From positions 1,497,501 through 1,561,500 of the forward strand of contig VWND01000007.1 in the NCBI GenBank assembly GCA_009599575.1: a stretch of DNA of 64,000 nucleotides. Reading direction: 5' to 3'. Under the pieces are notes generated by a model, which did no database searches, was not told the DNA's origin, and was given only the letters and a program-made list of their open reading frames with translations. Below, one piece after another: positions 24,258 to 33,861 of the stretch (within the stretch, counting starts at the first letter, position 1; each line of letters begins with the position of its first letter). The position numbers and the translations under genes were made by a program. The stretch is from Blumeriella jaapii. Its lineage: Eukaryota > Ascomycota > Leotiomycetes > Helotiales > Drepanopezizaceae.

Positions 24258-25725
24258 ATGATTACCTTACTTTCTGAGAACTTTGTGCCGCTCCACATCT
24301 CCCGCAGCGACCTGGTTCTCTCATCGATTGCATGGGGTTTCACTCTGGGCTTTGGCGTTCTGACCACATGTAAGGTCGCCATGTCGGTGTGGGCTCTCAC
24401 ACCAGTATTAAACATTGTCAATAGGGACTGCCATCAAACAGACCAGCGAGGTCACCCGCCGATATGGATATGCCAAAGTTGATTCGCCGTACATCATCAT
24501 GATCTGGGCCGAGATCACCGTGTGTACTGTATTCAGCGTGATCTGTTGGCTCCATCTCAATGGCACCATCCCCCCGAGGTACGCATCTCCGTCCCCTCGC
24601 CCTCAAAAGTTACCCCTAACTAACGACGAGTAGTTTTGCGTTCTACTTCGTCATCCGTAAATATGCACACCCCATGCTCTGCTTGACATATCTGATCGTT
24701 TCCAGTCACAACATGGGCTCTCCAGGTGCAACTCCTTCTTCAGATCATTATCAACCGAGTCTCGATCCTCTTCGTGGACAAGAACCATGTGCGGAATCTC
24801 AAGATTGGCGTTGCCGTCTTCATCACAGCCATCAACATTTCCGTGTACTGTATCTGTAAGTTTCGAACCGTGATGCCCAACCCGAGAGGAAGATGGTGCC
24901 GCTTCTTGGCTCGTCATGACACTAACGGTGGAGAAACACAGGGATCCCAGCCCGATTGCAAATCTCCGAGAGATACATCCATATCAACGAAGTCTGGGAT
25001 CGCTGCGAAAAGTCCATCTATCTCGTGACTGATGCGGCATTGAATTACTACTTCGTCCACATCGTGAAGAGGAGACTCGTGCACCGAGGTCTGGTCAAGT
25101 ACGATCGACTGGTAGGCTTCAACCAGATTATCATCGCCATCTCGCTCAGCATGGACTGTCTCATTATCGGCATGATGAGCTTGAACAACAGCTTTGTGTA
25201 AGTCTCACCCACTACCCGCTCCCGTCCGGCGTGCATGATGCTGACGACGGCTGTCCATGTAGGTACATGCAATTCCATCCCGTCGCCTACCTAGTCAAAC
25301 TCAAGATCGAGATGTCGATGGCAGACATGATTGTCAAGGTCGCAACGGACAAGGATAATGCGTACTCCGATAGGAGCACCGCACAGGTGCAGAGCGGTGG
25401 GCAATTCACCTCGGCCTTTGGAACATCCCAGAGCGTCGGCTGGCGCATGAACGACATGGACAACAGATCCGAGACGCCTGGCATGGCGTTCAATGCGACA
25501 CGCGAGGTACATGTGACAGTCGAGCGGAGAGAGAGCGCGGCCACTACCAGCACGACATCTTCCAAGGAGCAGAACTTTGTCAGTAGTGATGAGGAGGGTG
25601 CGATGCCGTTGAAGGAGCCGAATGTGAAGGTGAAGATGACCGACGAAATCACCGGGAGGGAGAGGGGGATGGGAATGTCAACCAAGATTTGGGCACCGCC
25701 TGAAGAGAGAGAAGCTTATCCTTGA
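24258..25725 (+). CDS. Multi-pass (about 7 TM) fungal integral membrane protein, function unknown
   Basis: Six exons are supported by frame continuity and consensus splice sites: 24258..24369, 24425..24578, 24634..24656, 24706..24855, 24942..25197 and 25263..25725. The introns are 55, 55, 49, 86 and 65 nt, and the third exon is only 23 nt. The 385-residue product has hydrophobic segments near SSIAWGFTLGFGVLTTW, IIMIWAEITVCTVFSVICW, FAFYFVILTTWALQVQLLL, IGVAVFITAINISVYCIWIP and IIIAISLSMDCLIIGMMSL, with weaker ones around YYFVHIV and FHPVAYLVKL. A soluble, Ser/Thr/Glu-rich tail of about 130 residues follows. The layout is receptor-like, but I recognise no ligand or G-protein motif. The conserved C-terminal block FVYMQFHPVAYLVKLKIEM is familiar from uncharacterised fungal membrane proteins. 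Confidence 0.75.
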
Positions 25726-26458
25726 TCTGTTGTAGATATATTGGCGGCCTTGGATACCTTGAAAGCTCGGGATTTAACGACTCATTTGTAATAATCGATG
25801 AAATAAAATTGGCATTTGTTCCCAAACGGGATCTCCTTGTTTTTCCTGGGCCGTCGAGAGAATCCTGGTCATCGATCACGTAGATCTCGGCATTCTGAAC
25901 ATGTCCGGTGGCTTGTGGTCTTCCATCGGATCCAGGCCGTGCAAACTCGAATCCCAACGCACCCACCAGACGCGCTTCGAAGGAGCTCGGTGTCTAGAGG
26001 AGCCACAAGCCTTCTTCCAGCATCGTGGCGGGGAAAAGGGTATCGAGTTGAAGCTTTACTCCGTTCCTCAACCGCCCTGTCAACACCGTCTGAGACTCCA
26101 ACCCACCCGGCAAAGCAGAAAGTGTCTCACAGCCGGCCTCGCTCGCCCATAGCATCAAGAGCACTGCCCTGTCCAGCTTCTCATCAGCAGTCGCTGTGCC
26201 AGTGTCACGCCTCTTATGTGTCACTTAGATCAAATGCCCTTGGTTGAAATGGTGACCGGTACCAGTACATAATAAAGAACAAGTAACACAATCAATCCGC
26301 CCACCGACTGTGGCTGGACGCGCGCCAGGTCAAGCTTTTCTTCCCTACCTATATCCTTAGCTATGTACTGTGCTGTACCTCGCCTATCTGGCATTCCTTT
26401 GGTCCTTGCTGCGTCTGCTTCCACGGCTTTATTAACCAATGTATGTAATCTTGATATC

Positions 26459-26483
26459 GATGATGATGATGATGATGATGATG
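26459..26483. repeat. (GAT)8 trinucleotide repeat
   Basis: Eight uninterrupted GAT triplets in the intergenic region. Confidence 0.92.
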
Positions 26484-27431
26484 TTATTTAACGTCTGGAG
26501 GGGGCAGTGGAACTGCGCAACCTCAAGCCTCCCGATAATACCAGTCGGTGTCTAATTCGCGATATTTGTCGCAAAAGCCCGCTTGGTCAAAGATTTGTCG
26601 AGGTATGCCCTCGCTATCCTAGAAACCTCGTGCAATGCTTTCGCTTGTTCAACGCGAATATCGATAAGTTAAAAGTGTTTGGTTGAATTGCAGCTTCTCA
26701 TTGTTGCACTTTCTCATAAGCTTGGCATGCATGCAAACCATGATGTGATTGATATAAGGAGAAGAATAGTAGATACATACCAACTCATATCTCTTGTGCT
26801 GGCTGATCGGTAACAACATCTTCGGATAGTCTGTGTTCTGTTCGATAATCGCAAGGCGATTGATTGATTAATTATCATTGTCGTCAACGGGCAGAAGATC
26901 ACAAATGAGACAGACCCATGATTGCGCATCTAGCATATTCACATACTGTGTAAAACATGCATCTAATCTTGGCCGATCGAAAGTTTGCACATGCGATTCT
27001 ACTCGCTGGCTGAGACACGACTCTCTTCTCTGCCTTTGACGCTGGTGGCAAAACACGATCCAAAACTTAGATTTTGCCTGTTATATATCTCATCTACGTC
27101 TTCCGTATTGCAAATTCGTACGAGCCAAAGCGCGGTTGATACCGTACAACAGTTTCTGATGTTAATACAACATGTAGTCTTTCTGCCCGCTGCGCTATCT
27201 GCTGCGATATCGTCGTCGTCCGTCCCAAGTTTGTTGTCGATGTAAAAACAGCAATTGCTTTCGGGTTTTGCTTGGAACATGCTGTTTTGGCTGCGAAAGG
27301 TGTTTTACCAACGCGGTTGGTGTCAAATCGAATTTCAAGCAAATGGTGCTTTGTTTGGTTTGGCTTGCAAGGCTTGCAATACACGCAGGCTTTCTGGTAC
27401 TGGATGCGTGTGCAACCGGTGGACTGCGCAG

Positions 27432-27613
27432 CCGAGGATCACAACAGCAGTGACTTCTGCCTGGGCTACAATTGTCGTTTGCGATGTTGGTTAGCTGGGG
27501 GGACATTTTCCGTCCTCGAAAAGAAGCCGAGATATGAGGTTGGAGGTACAATTACAGCTTCCAACCTTGTCGGGGCTGCCGTTCTCGTGGACCGAGCCAG
27601 AATGCAGCCGAGG
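27432..27613. promoter_or_regulatory. Two CCGAGG elements upstream of malate synthase
   Basis: CCGAGG occurs at 27432-27437 and 27608-27613, about 405 and 230 bp before the malate synthase ATG. CCTCGG/CCGAGG is the core bound by the FarA/FarB fatty-acid regulators in aspergilli, where glyoxylate-cycle genes are targets. The match is to a six-base core only, so function here is an inference. Confidence 0.4.
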
Positions 27614-27841
27614 TCTTATCTGCGTACGCCCGGATGCCCGATCCCTGCACTAGCTCTGCTGCCGACTGCTTCTTTCTCGAGCTCCCCTCCTCCGGCAAAC
27701 ATAAGTAGTCAGTCACCCCATCCGACTATCTGACCTCGCGAACCCTTCACATATCAGCAGTCTCCCTCCCAACCCATCTCTTTTGGTAATCAAAACGAAC
27801 TTTCCCCGTCTACCACATCTACACACACACACTCACACACA

Positions 27842-29587
27842 ATGGCTTCCGTCGAGTCCATCATCCAAGGCGTGAACGTCGCTGGCACGATCACGGACTT
27901 CAACAAGAAGATCCTCACACACGAAGCGCTTGCATTTCTCGCCCTCCTCCACAGATCCTTCAACGGTACACGCAAGGAGCTTTTGCAACGACGTGTGATT
28001 AGACAAGCGGAGCTCGACAAGGGCTCACTGCCGGATTTCCTGCCAGAGACCAAGCAGATCCGTGAGAACGATGCGTGGAAGGGAGCCAGACCGGCCCCGG
28101 GTCTGATTGACCGCAGAGTAGAGATCACTGGCCCCACAGACCGAAAGATGGTTGTAAATGCCTTGAACTCGGATGTGTGGACATACATGGCAGACCTCGA
28201 AGGTACCTTCAGCCACCTGTTGCTACAAGAAAGCTACTCACCTGGATTGGGAAATAGACTCGAGTGCTCCCACGTGGGACAACATGATTAACGGCCAGGT
28301 CAACCTTTACGACGCTATTCGCAGGCAGGTCGACTTCAAGCAAGGAAAGAAGGAATACAAGCTCCGAACCGACCGCACCTTGCCCACGCTCATTGTTCGA
28401 CCCCGAGGCTGGCACTTGGAGGAGAAGCACTTGACCGTTGATGGCGAGCCCATCTCCGGCTCCCTCTTCGACTTTGGTCTCTACTTCTTCCACAACGCCA
28501 AAGAGCTCATCGCTCGTGGCACAGGACCCTACTTCTATCTCCCTAAGATGGAGTCCCACTTGGAAGCGCGCCTCTGGAACGACGTCTTCAACCTGGCCCA
28601 AGACTTCATCGCCATACCACGTGGCACCATCCGCGGCACAGTGCTCATCGAGACCATTCTCGCTGCCTTTGAGATGGACGAGATCATCTACGAGCTGCGC
28701 GACCACTCCTCCGGCCTGAACTGCGGTCGTTGGGACTACATCTTCAGCGTCATCAAGAAGTTTCGCCAGAATTCCAACTTCGTGCTCCCCGACCGCTCGG
28801 CTGTGACCATGACCGTCCCCTTCATGGACGCTTACGTGAAGCTGCTCATCCAGACCTGCCACAGACGCCAGGTCCACGCCATGGGCGGCATGGCGGCCCA
28901 GATCCCCATCAAGGACGACAAGGCCGCCAACGACAAAGCCATGGAGGGTGTGTACGCCGATAAGCTTCGCGAGGTTAGGGCTGGCCACGACGGCACCTGG
29001 GTTGCGCACCCGGCGCTCGCCTCCATCGCGTCCGAGGTCTTCAACAAGCACATGCCAACGCCCAATCAGATGTTCGTGCGCCGCGAGGATGTCAAGATCG
29101 GGCAGAACGACCTGCTGAATATGAACGTGCCTGGCAAGATCACCGAGGAGGGCATTCGCAAGAACTTGAATATCGGCCTTGGCTACATGGAGGGCTGGCT
29201 TCGCGGCGTCGGCTGCGTTCCGATCAATTACCTGATGGAAGATGCGGCGACGGCCGAGGTTAGCCGAAGTCAGCTGTGGCAGTGGGTCAAGCACGGCGTG
29301 CCGACTGCCGAGGGCAAAAAGGTCGATAAAGCCTACGCACTGAAGCTGTTGAAAGAGCAGGCGGAGGAGTTGTCGAGCAAGGGCGCTAATGGGAACAAAT
29401 ACCACCTCGCTGCACAGTACTTTGCTGGACAGGTCACCGGCGAGGACTACGCCGATTTCTTGACCTCGTACGTTTCATCCTCTTCCATGGACATTCCGGA
29501 AGAGAAGGGTTTTAGCTAACGGACTGCAGGCTGCTGTACAACGAGATTACCAGCGTGGGAAGCGGATCGCCGGCTTCGAAGCTGTGA
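27842..29587 (+). CDS. acuE: Malate synthase, glyoxysomal/peroxisomal
   Basis: Condenses glyoxylate with acetyl-CoA to malate in the glyoxylate cycle, needed for growth on C2 compounds and fatty acids. Exons are 27842..28202, 28258..29467 and 29530..29587 (introns 55 and 62 nt), giving 542 residues, the usual length for malate synthase A. The signature [16 protein letters not shown] sits near residues 268-283 and matches the family pattern exactly. Conserved blocks [11 protein letters not shown] and [13 protein letters not shown] lie upstream, the first restored only by splicing intron 1. The last exon supplies the C-terminal tripeptide SKL, a type 1 peroxisomal targeting signal that would be lost if intron 2 were retained. 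The ATG at 27842 sits in CACACAATGGC, a good fungal context. The symbol follows Aspergillus usage (yeast MLS1). Confidence 0.95.
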
Positions 29588-31959
29588 GCGAGTTGTGAAC
29601 CGTGTACGGTCTTGATTTAAGCGAAAATTGACTGTTGATGTTGGGAGGCAGCATTTGAGGCAACTGTATGAGATATTGTAACGAACCGCAGTCTACCTAT
29701 CCTTGATTCTATCTTGGCTTGTTACTTCTATGAGACGTTGTCGTGGTTTTGTCAACCCGTCTCGCATTGGATAGGTAGTAGATGAGGGGAATCGCTTTTG
29801 GCTTCGGTGCCGTAGTGTTAGTCAAGCTAGCTCGGCCAGCTTGGCTACCCAGCAAGCACTGGAAGATTAGGTAGCGATTACCTTCAATGCCAGACCGAAC
29901 AGGTAGCAAACCTTTGTTTCGAAGCAGGAGGCCGAACTGAACGACAGACTGTCTACAATCAGGTATCAATATAAAAACTTGTATATGCCTCATTACACAC
30001 ACATCGATGACACTATCACAATCTCCAGTACAGTGTCCACCAAGGACTCAAAAGCGCTGCTGCTGCAACTCACCTATCAATTCCAACCCTCATGTACACC
30101 AGCATTCTTCTTTCCCGTAGCCTCCGCGCCAGTCGAAGAAGCAGCACTCATAGCGGTCCTCGTGAACGATTGATACGCCTGCAGGCTTCCCCTCACCCAG
30201 CCAATGTCCCCCTTCCGCGAATGGGGATTTCCCCAGCGCGCTGCCCGCAGAGGAGAGCCCAGCAGCCTCGACCTCCCACGGACACTGCCTCGCCGCCTTC
30301 CACTCCCCAACGGCGAACGTCTCCGGCAACCGGTCCCCCGGCACGCAACTCGTCGAGTAGCCCCCTAGCACCATCGTCCCGTCCCGTAGGGCGCGAGGTC
30401 GGCGCCTGCGGCAGAGGGCTCGCCGCACGGTAGTAGAGCCCGATCGCGCGCGCGCCGCGATCCGGCCGCTCTCGTCGTCGAAGAATCCCAGAGCGGCCCA
30501 GTCGTACGTACATACAGTACTGTAGCTCGGGCCCCTGCCGGAGTCGTAGTGTAGTGCGCGACCGTCGCCACGATCCCGGCCTCGACATCGGAGCTGTAGA
30601 AGAAGCTACTCGGCAGCGCCGGCGCCAGTCGGGGGCGCGGACGCGTCCTTCGCGCTCGCGCTCGCGCTCGCGGCCTCGACGGCGGCTGCCGTGAGGCCGC
30701 TCGTTCCTTCTCCGCGGAGCCCGGGCAGGTTGGCGGCGGTTGGCGTGTCGAATGGGTCGATGTCGAGGGGTTGTCCGGTAGAAGCCGTGGCGGGTGAAGG
30801 AGCTGTTATACAGTACGTACGTGTACTCGTTGCACATACTCGACGCCCTGGGAGTGCGTGGAGTCGTGGTCGTCGTTGTGGCGTCCTTGAAGCCGGTCGA
30901 GGCCGTGGCGATGTAGGTCTGGTTGTGTGCCGTGGACGGCGCCGGCTTTCTCGCTGCTCAGGAGATGGAAACCATGGGGTTCTGACGTGTTTTTAGCAAC
31001 AATTGACGGCCTCTTAAATCTCGGATTTTCATCGAGTCGCCGTCATGGTTTCCGTTTCCACTTCCTGTCTTGGTGACACGGCTGGTGATATCTCGCAGGG
31101 CATTCGAGGCAAAAGGCGGCATTGGAGTCAGACGGGCATGTCGAATAAGCAAGTTACACGAAGAATCGAGCCAGGATTTTGACTGACTGCCTGCCTGAAT
31201 TAAATATCTGGGTTCTGGCTTGGATGTTGTACGTTTGGTTCCGGTGTATCTGTTGTGTCAGTGGTGTGTGTATTGGCTGCCTCGCTTATTGCGGAAGCAT
31301 ACGAGTGAGCATCGGTAGAAATCCATCTCTGCGAGGTGGCTGCTACATTCAGCCGTGAAGTCATCTAGCACTGCTGTATCGTCCCAATTGTAGTCCACGG
31401 AGGATTTCTAGGTAGAAAAGCCGAGCCGGGCCCAGCTGCACTCTTCGCTTGTCTGAAGTCGAGGTGGCTGATGCAAACGACGTGACGTCTCGAGTCGAGC
31501 TGGAAGGCCAAAGCGACCATGTCATTCATAAGCAACCAGTGTTAATTCTATGGAAGCTGTTGGGATTAAATAGCACCCGATGTATTTCTTTAAGAAAGCT
31601 CGAGCGGCGTGGTTGTGGCTAGCTTTAAATACCTAGTAATAGTAGACCCTGAACGTGATTCTTGAAGGAAGACGGGTGCGAGCAGAAAGTTCTGCAAGGC
31701 ATGCAGGTTGGCTAGCAGCAGATTCTTGATCCTGAAATTCGCATGCTAAGATGCTTAGTTAATCTTCGATAATACTTGATGTCTGAGATAACCCTAGCTT
31801 GCGATGTTGTATCTGTAAACCATGGATGTTAAAGGAGTACTGTCGTGTTGTAGATGACCTCGTTTAATCGTTTTCGCTTAAGTCCGTTTTTTCCCGCGCA
31901 CAAATTTGTGGAGCGAATAAATATCAGGACGGCTGATCACAGCCATCGAACACATAATC
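29588..31959. other. Intergenic 2.4 kb with a GC-rich block
   Basis: 29588-30080 is 3' flank. 30080-30950 is markedly GC-rich and open in several frames on the minus strand (up to 214 codons, including an Arg-Glu repeat at about 30650-30680), but no frame shows a recognisable domain. From about 31160 the composition becomes AT-rich, leading into the tRNA region. Confidence 0.5.
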
Positions 31960-32068
31960 GGGCATATGGTTTAGTGGTATAATACTCCCTTAGCATGCAG
32001 CACAGCCTGATCCGGGTTTACCGGAATTCATGTGGGAGTGGTCCTGGGTTCGATTCCCAGTTTGTCCA
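31960..32068 (+). tRNA. tRNA-Ala(AGC) with intron
   Basis: The acceptor 5' strand GGGCATA pairs with TTTGTCC, with one G-T and one T-T pair. The D-loop AGTGGTA is normal. The anticodon stem CTCCC pairs perfectly with GGGAG at 32034-32038. The loop TTAGCAT puts the anticodon AGC at 31992-31994. The T-arm CTGGG-TTCGATT-CCCAG is perfect and is followed by the discriminator A. A 37-base intron at 31996..32032 follows position 37, the standard place for eukaryotic nuclear tRNA introns. T-T mismatches in the acceptor (6-67) and D-stem (13-22) are unusual, and the gene may be weakened. Confidence 0.8.
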
Positions 32069-32079
32069 ACACAAATTAC

Positions 32080-32096
32080 CTTGGTTCAATTCCAAG
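32080..32096 (+). repeat. tRNA T-arm/B-box-like copy 1
   Basis: CTTGG-TTCAATT-CCAAG: a perfect 5-bp stem with a 7-base loop, 12 bases after the tRNA 3' end. It contains GGTTCAATTCC, close to the pol III B-box consensus. Confidence 0.6.
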
Positions 32097-32278
32097 ATCA
32101 AATCCCCAACTTTTTTTTGGTGTTTTCTTTCTCTCACAAATTTTGTGAGGATGAATCGACGGTTTCGCCTCGTATATTTTTCTGAAGATCTTTTTAACGG
32201 TTTGCCTACGTGGGTCGTCGGTCATCTTTGTTGCTTGGTGACTGTATTTTAAAAGAAGTGAAAGGAGTGAGCGAGGGA

Positions 32279-32293
32279 ATGGTTCAATTCCAT
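32279..32293 (+). repeat. tRNA T-arm/B-box-like copy 2
   Basis: ATGG-TTCAATT-CCAT: a 4-bp stem around the same loop, followed by AATCAAT. The first copy is followed by the similar GATCAAAT. Confidence 0.55.
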
Positions 32294-32836
32294 AATCAAT
32301 TTCCTATGCTAACAAATTTTATTTGCTCAGAAATCAGGCTTCAATTTTCGTGATCTGATAATTAGTTAGTAATTATTAGATTACTGCTTAGATACACATC
32401 CAGTATTAATCTATCTCTCTGATAATATGTTAAAAGTGAATGAATAACAGATAGCAGTCTTCTTTCCACTCAAAGTCATTTACTTAGTTAGTTAGTCCAA
32501 TATCGATTTTTAAAACGTTAAGTGCAAACAAAAACACGCTTTCAACTTTCGCGACGCAATAAAGAACAATCAATTGTTTCCCATTCCCAATTGAAAATGC
32601 AAGATTCTATCGATCTATACTTCAAATTATTTTTGTTTACTTCTTCTTGAAATCTAATGGGCCATACATAATCGGCCAATGGATCGATTATTTCTTTGAT
32701 GGGCTATTGGCACTCTTTGTTGTTGCGTTGCTGCCCGAATCTCTAGCATAAAAGAGCTCGCTCGCCCTATCATTCGTTCCTATCTTCTTTTCCTCTTCAT
32801 TTTTACTTACTTACCTTCTTTGGATCAAAATGAAGT

Positions 32837-32851
32837 TGGTTCAATTCCAAG
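32837..32851 (+). repeat. tRNA T-arm/B-box-like copy 3
   Basis: TTGG-TTCAATT-CCAA followed by GAATAATCC. It shares GGTTCAATTCCAAGA with copy 1. Confidence 0.55.
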
Positions 32852-33861
32852 AATAATCCTCTTAAAAGTTTTTTCTACTTCGATACTTCTCTAGAGGCAC
32901 GAAGATAATTCTGCTTATCTTCTATAAGCAGGTATGAAGTGCTTCAACCCCTCCAAATGTGACTTTCTCCAAGCTTAATTTTGTTACGTAACTATTAGTT
33001 TTGTGTCTCTTGAGAAAATGTGTACTGAATTGCCACCCAGGCTTGTGACGAGCTTACTTTGTGGCCCTCTTTAGTCAAGAAGACGACTTATTAACATGAT
33101 CATTCATTTTCTGTGGGGGACTACTCGTGAAATGAATACACGGAAGGAAGCGTCAGAAGCTTATGGCAAGAGACTAACTGGCCTCTGCTTGTAAGGGGAG
33201 ATACCAATGCAAACACCTCTACATGTCGCTTCCCCAGGTTCTCGGCAACCTGTGTGTAACAAGAGTTGCTAGACTCTATATGGGTCCTAGCCTAAAATTC
33301 CAGCAAAGTTCTTGTACATACATGTTCAACTCACGCGTGGAAATGATAGCAGTCACCTGATAGCTCCTGTTCACTTGGAACTCTTCGGGCAATCTGCAGC
33401 AGTGGACACTCCAGGTTTGGATGTTGCTCTACTCGAGACACGGAGTTCGACAGCAATTTGACACCAGCTATGTAACCGGTGCTTTTGCCCGAGCTTCGGT
33501 CCTTGGATTCCTGCCGTGCGAGTAGCTGGATGTTAGAAGAGGTTGAGACCGGTCAATGCGCCGTCATCTATCTCACTACCATACCATCTGTCACTCGAAG
33601 TGCGATCTTATCAGAACCTCCATCATTCAAAGTGAATAGCCATGTTACGAGAGACAGACACCCCGAGGGTGAAAAGAGGGCTGTATGAGATAGTAGGCAA
33701 AGTAGGGAACACCGAGTATGTGACATACCCGACCGATCAAGGCCTAACCTAAAAGATGTTCGGAAATGCTTGCATCTCTTTTCACCAAAAGCAAAATTTC
33801 CATCTGTTCTCTACTTCAAATCATCTTTTACGACACCTGAGAACCCCTTATTGCCGAAAGC

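Larger units (their letters stand above)
25726..27841. other. Intergenic 2.1 kb upstream of malate synthase
   Basis: Mostly unique, AT-richer sequence with a GAT array at 26459-26483. Two minus-strand open segments in the same frame (26224..25994 and 25966..25649) are separated by one stop. They might be a relic but match nothing I know. The last 450 bases are the malate synthase promoter, CT-rich just before the start codon. Confidence 0.55.
32069..33470. other. AT-rich gene-free region with tRNA T-arm-like copies
   Basis: Strongly AT-rich with no plausible coding frame. It contains three copies of GGTTCAATTCC, each within a short stem-loop like a tRNA T-arm (see findings). The composition suggests old mutated repeat DNA, possibly affected by C-to-T (RIP-like) mutation. 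No intact transposon frame is left. Confidence 0.55.

Noticed and set aside
23882..24421. 179-codon minus-strand frame
   Set aside because: Overlaps the first exon and leader of the well-supported 7-TM gene; no domain seen.
25649..26224. Two same-frame minus segments separated by one stop
   Set aside because: Could be a decayed gene, but I recognise no family and no splice sites rescue it. Kept only as a remark in the region entry.
28209..29405. 398-codon minus-strand frame
   Set aside because: Shadow of malate synthase, whose plus-strand frame has the family signature and the SKL terminus.
30193..30837. 214-codon Arg-rich minus frame
   Set aside because: GC-rich composition alone explains the lack of stops; no family resemblance.
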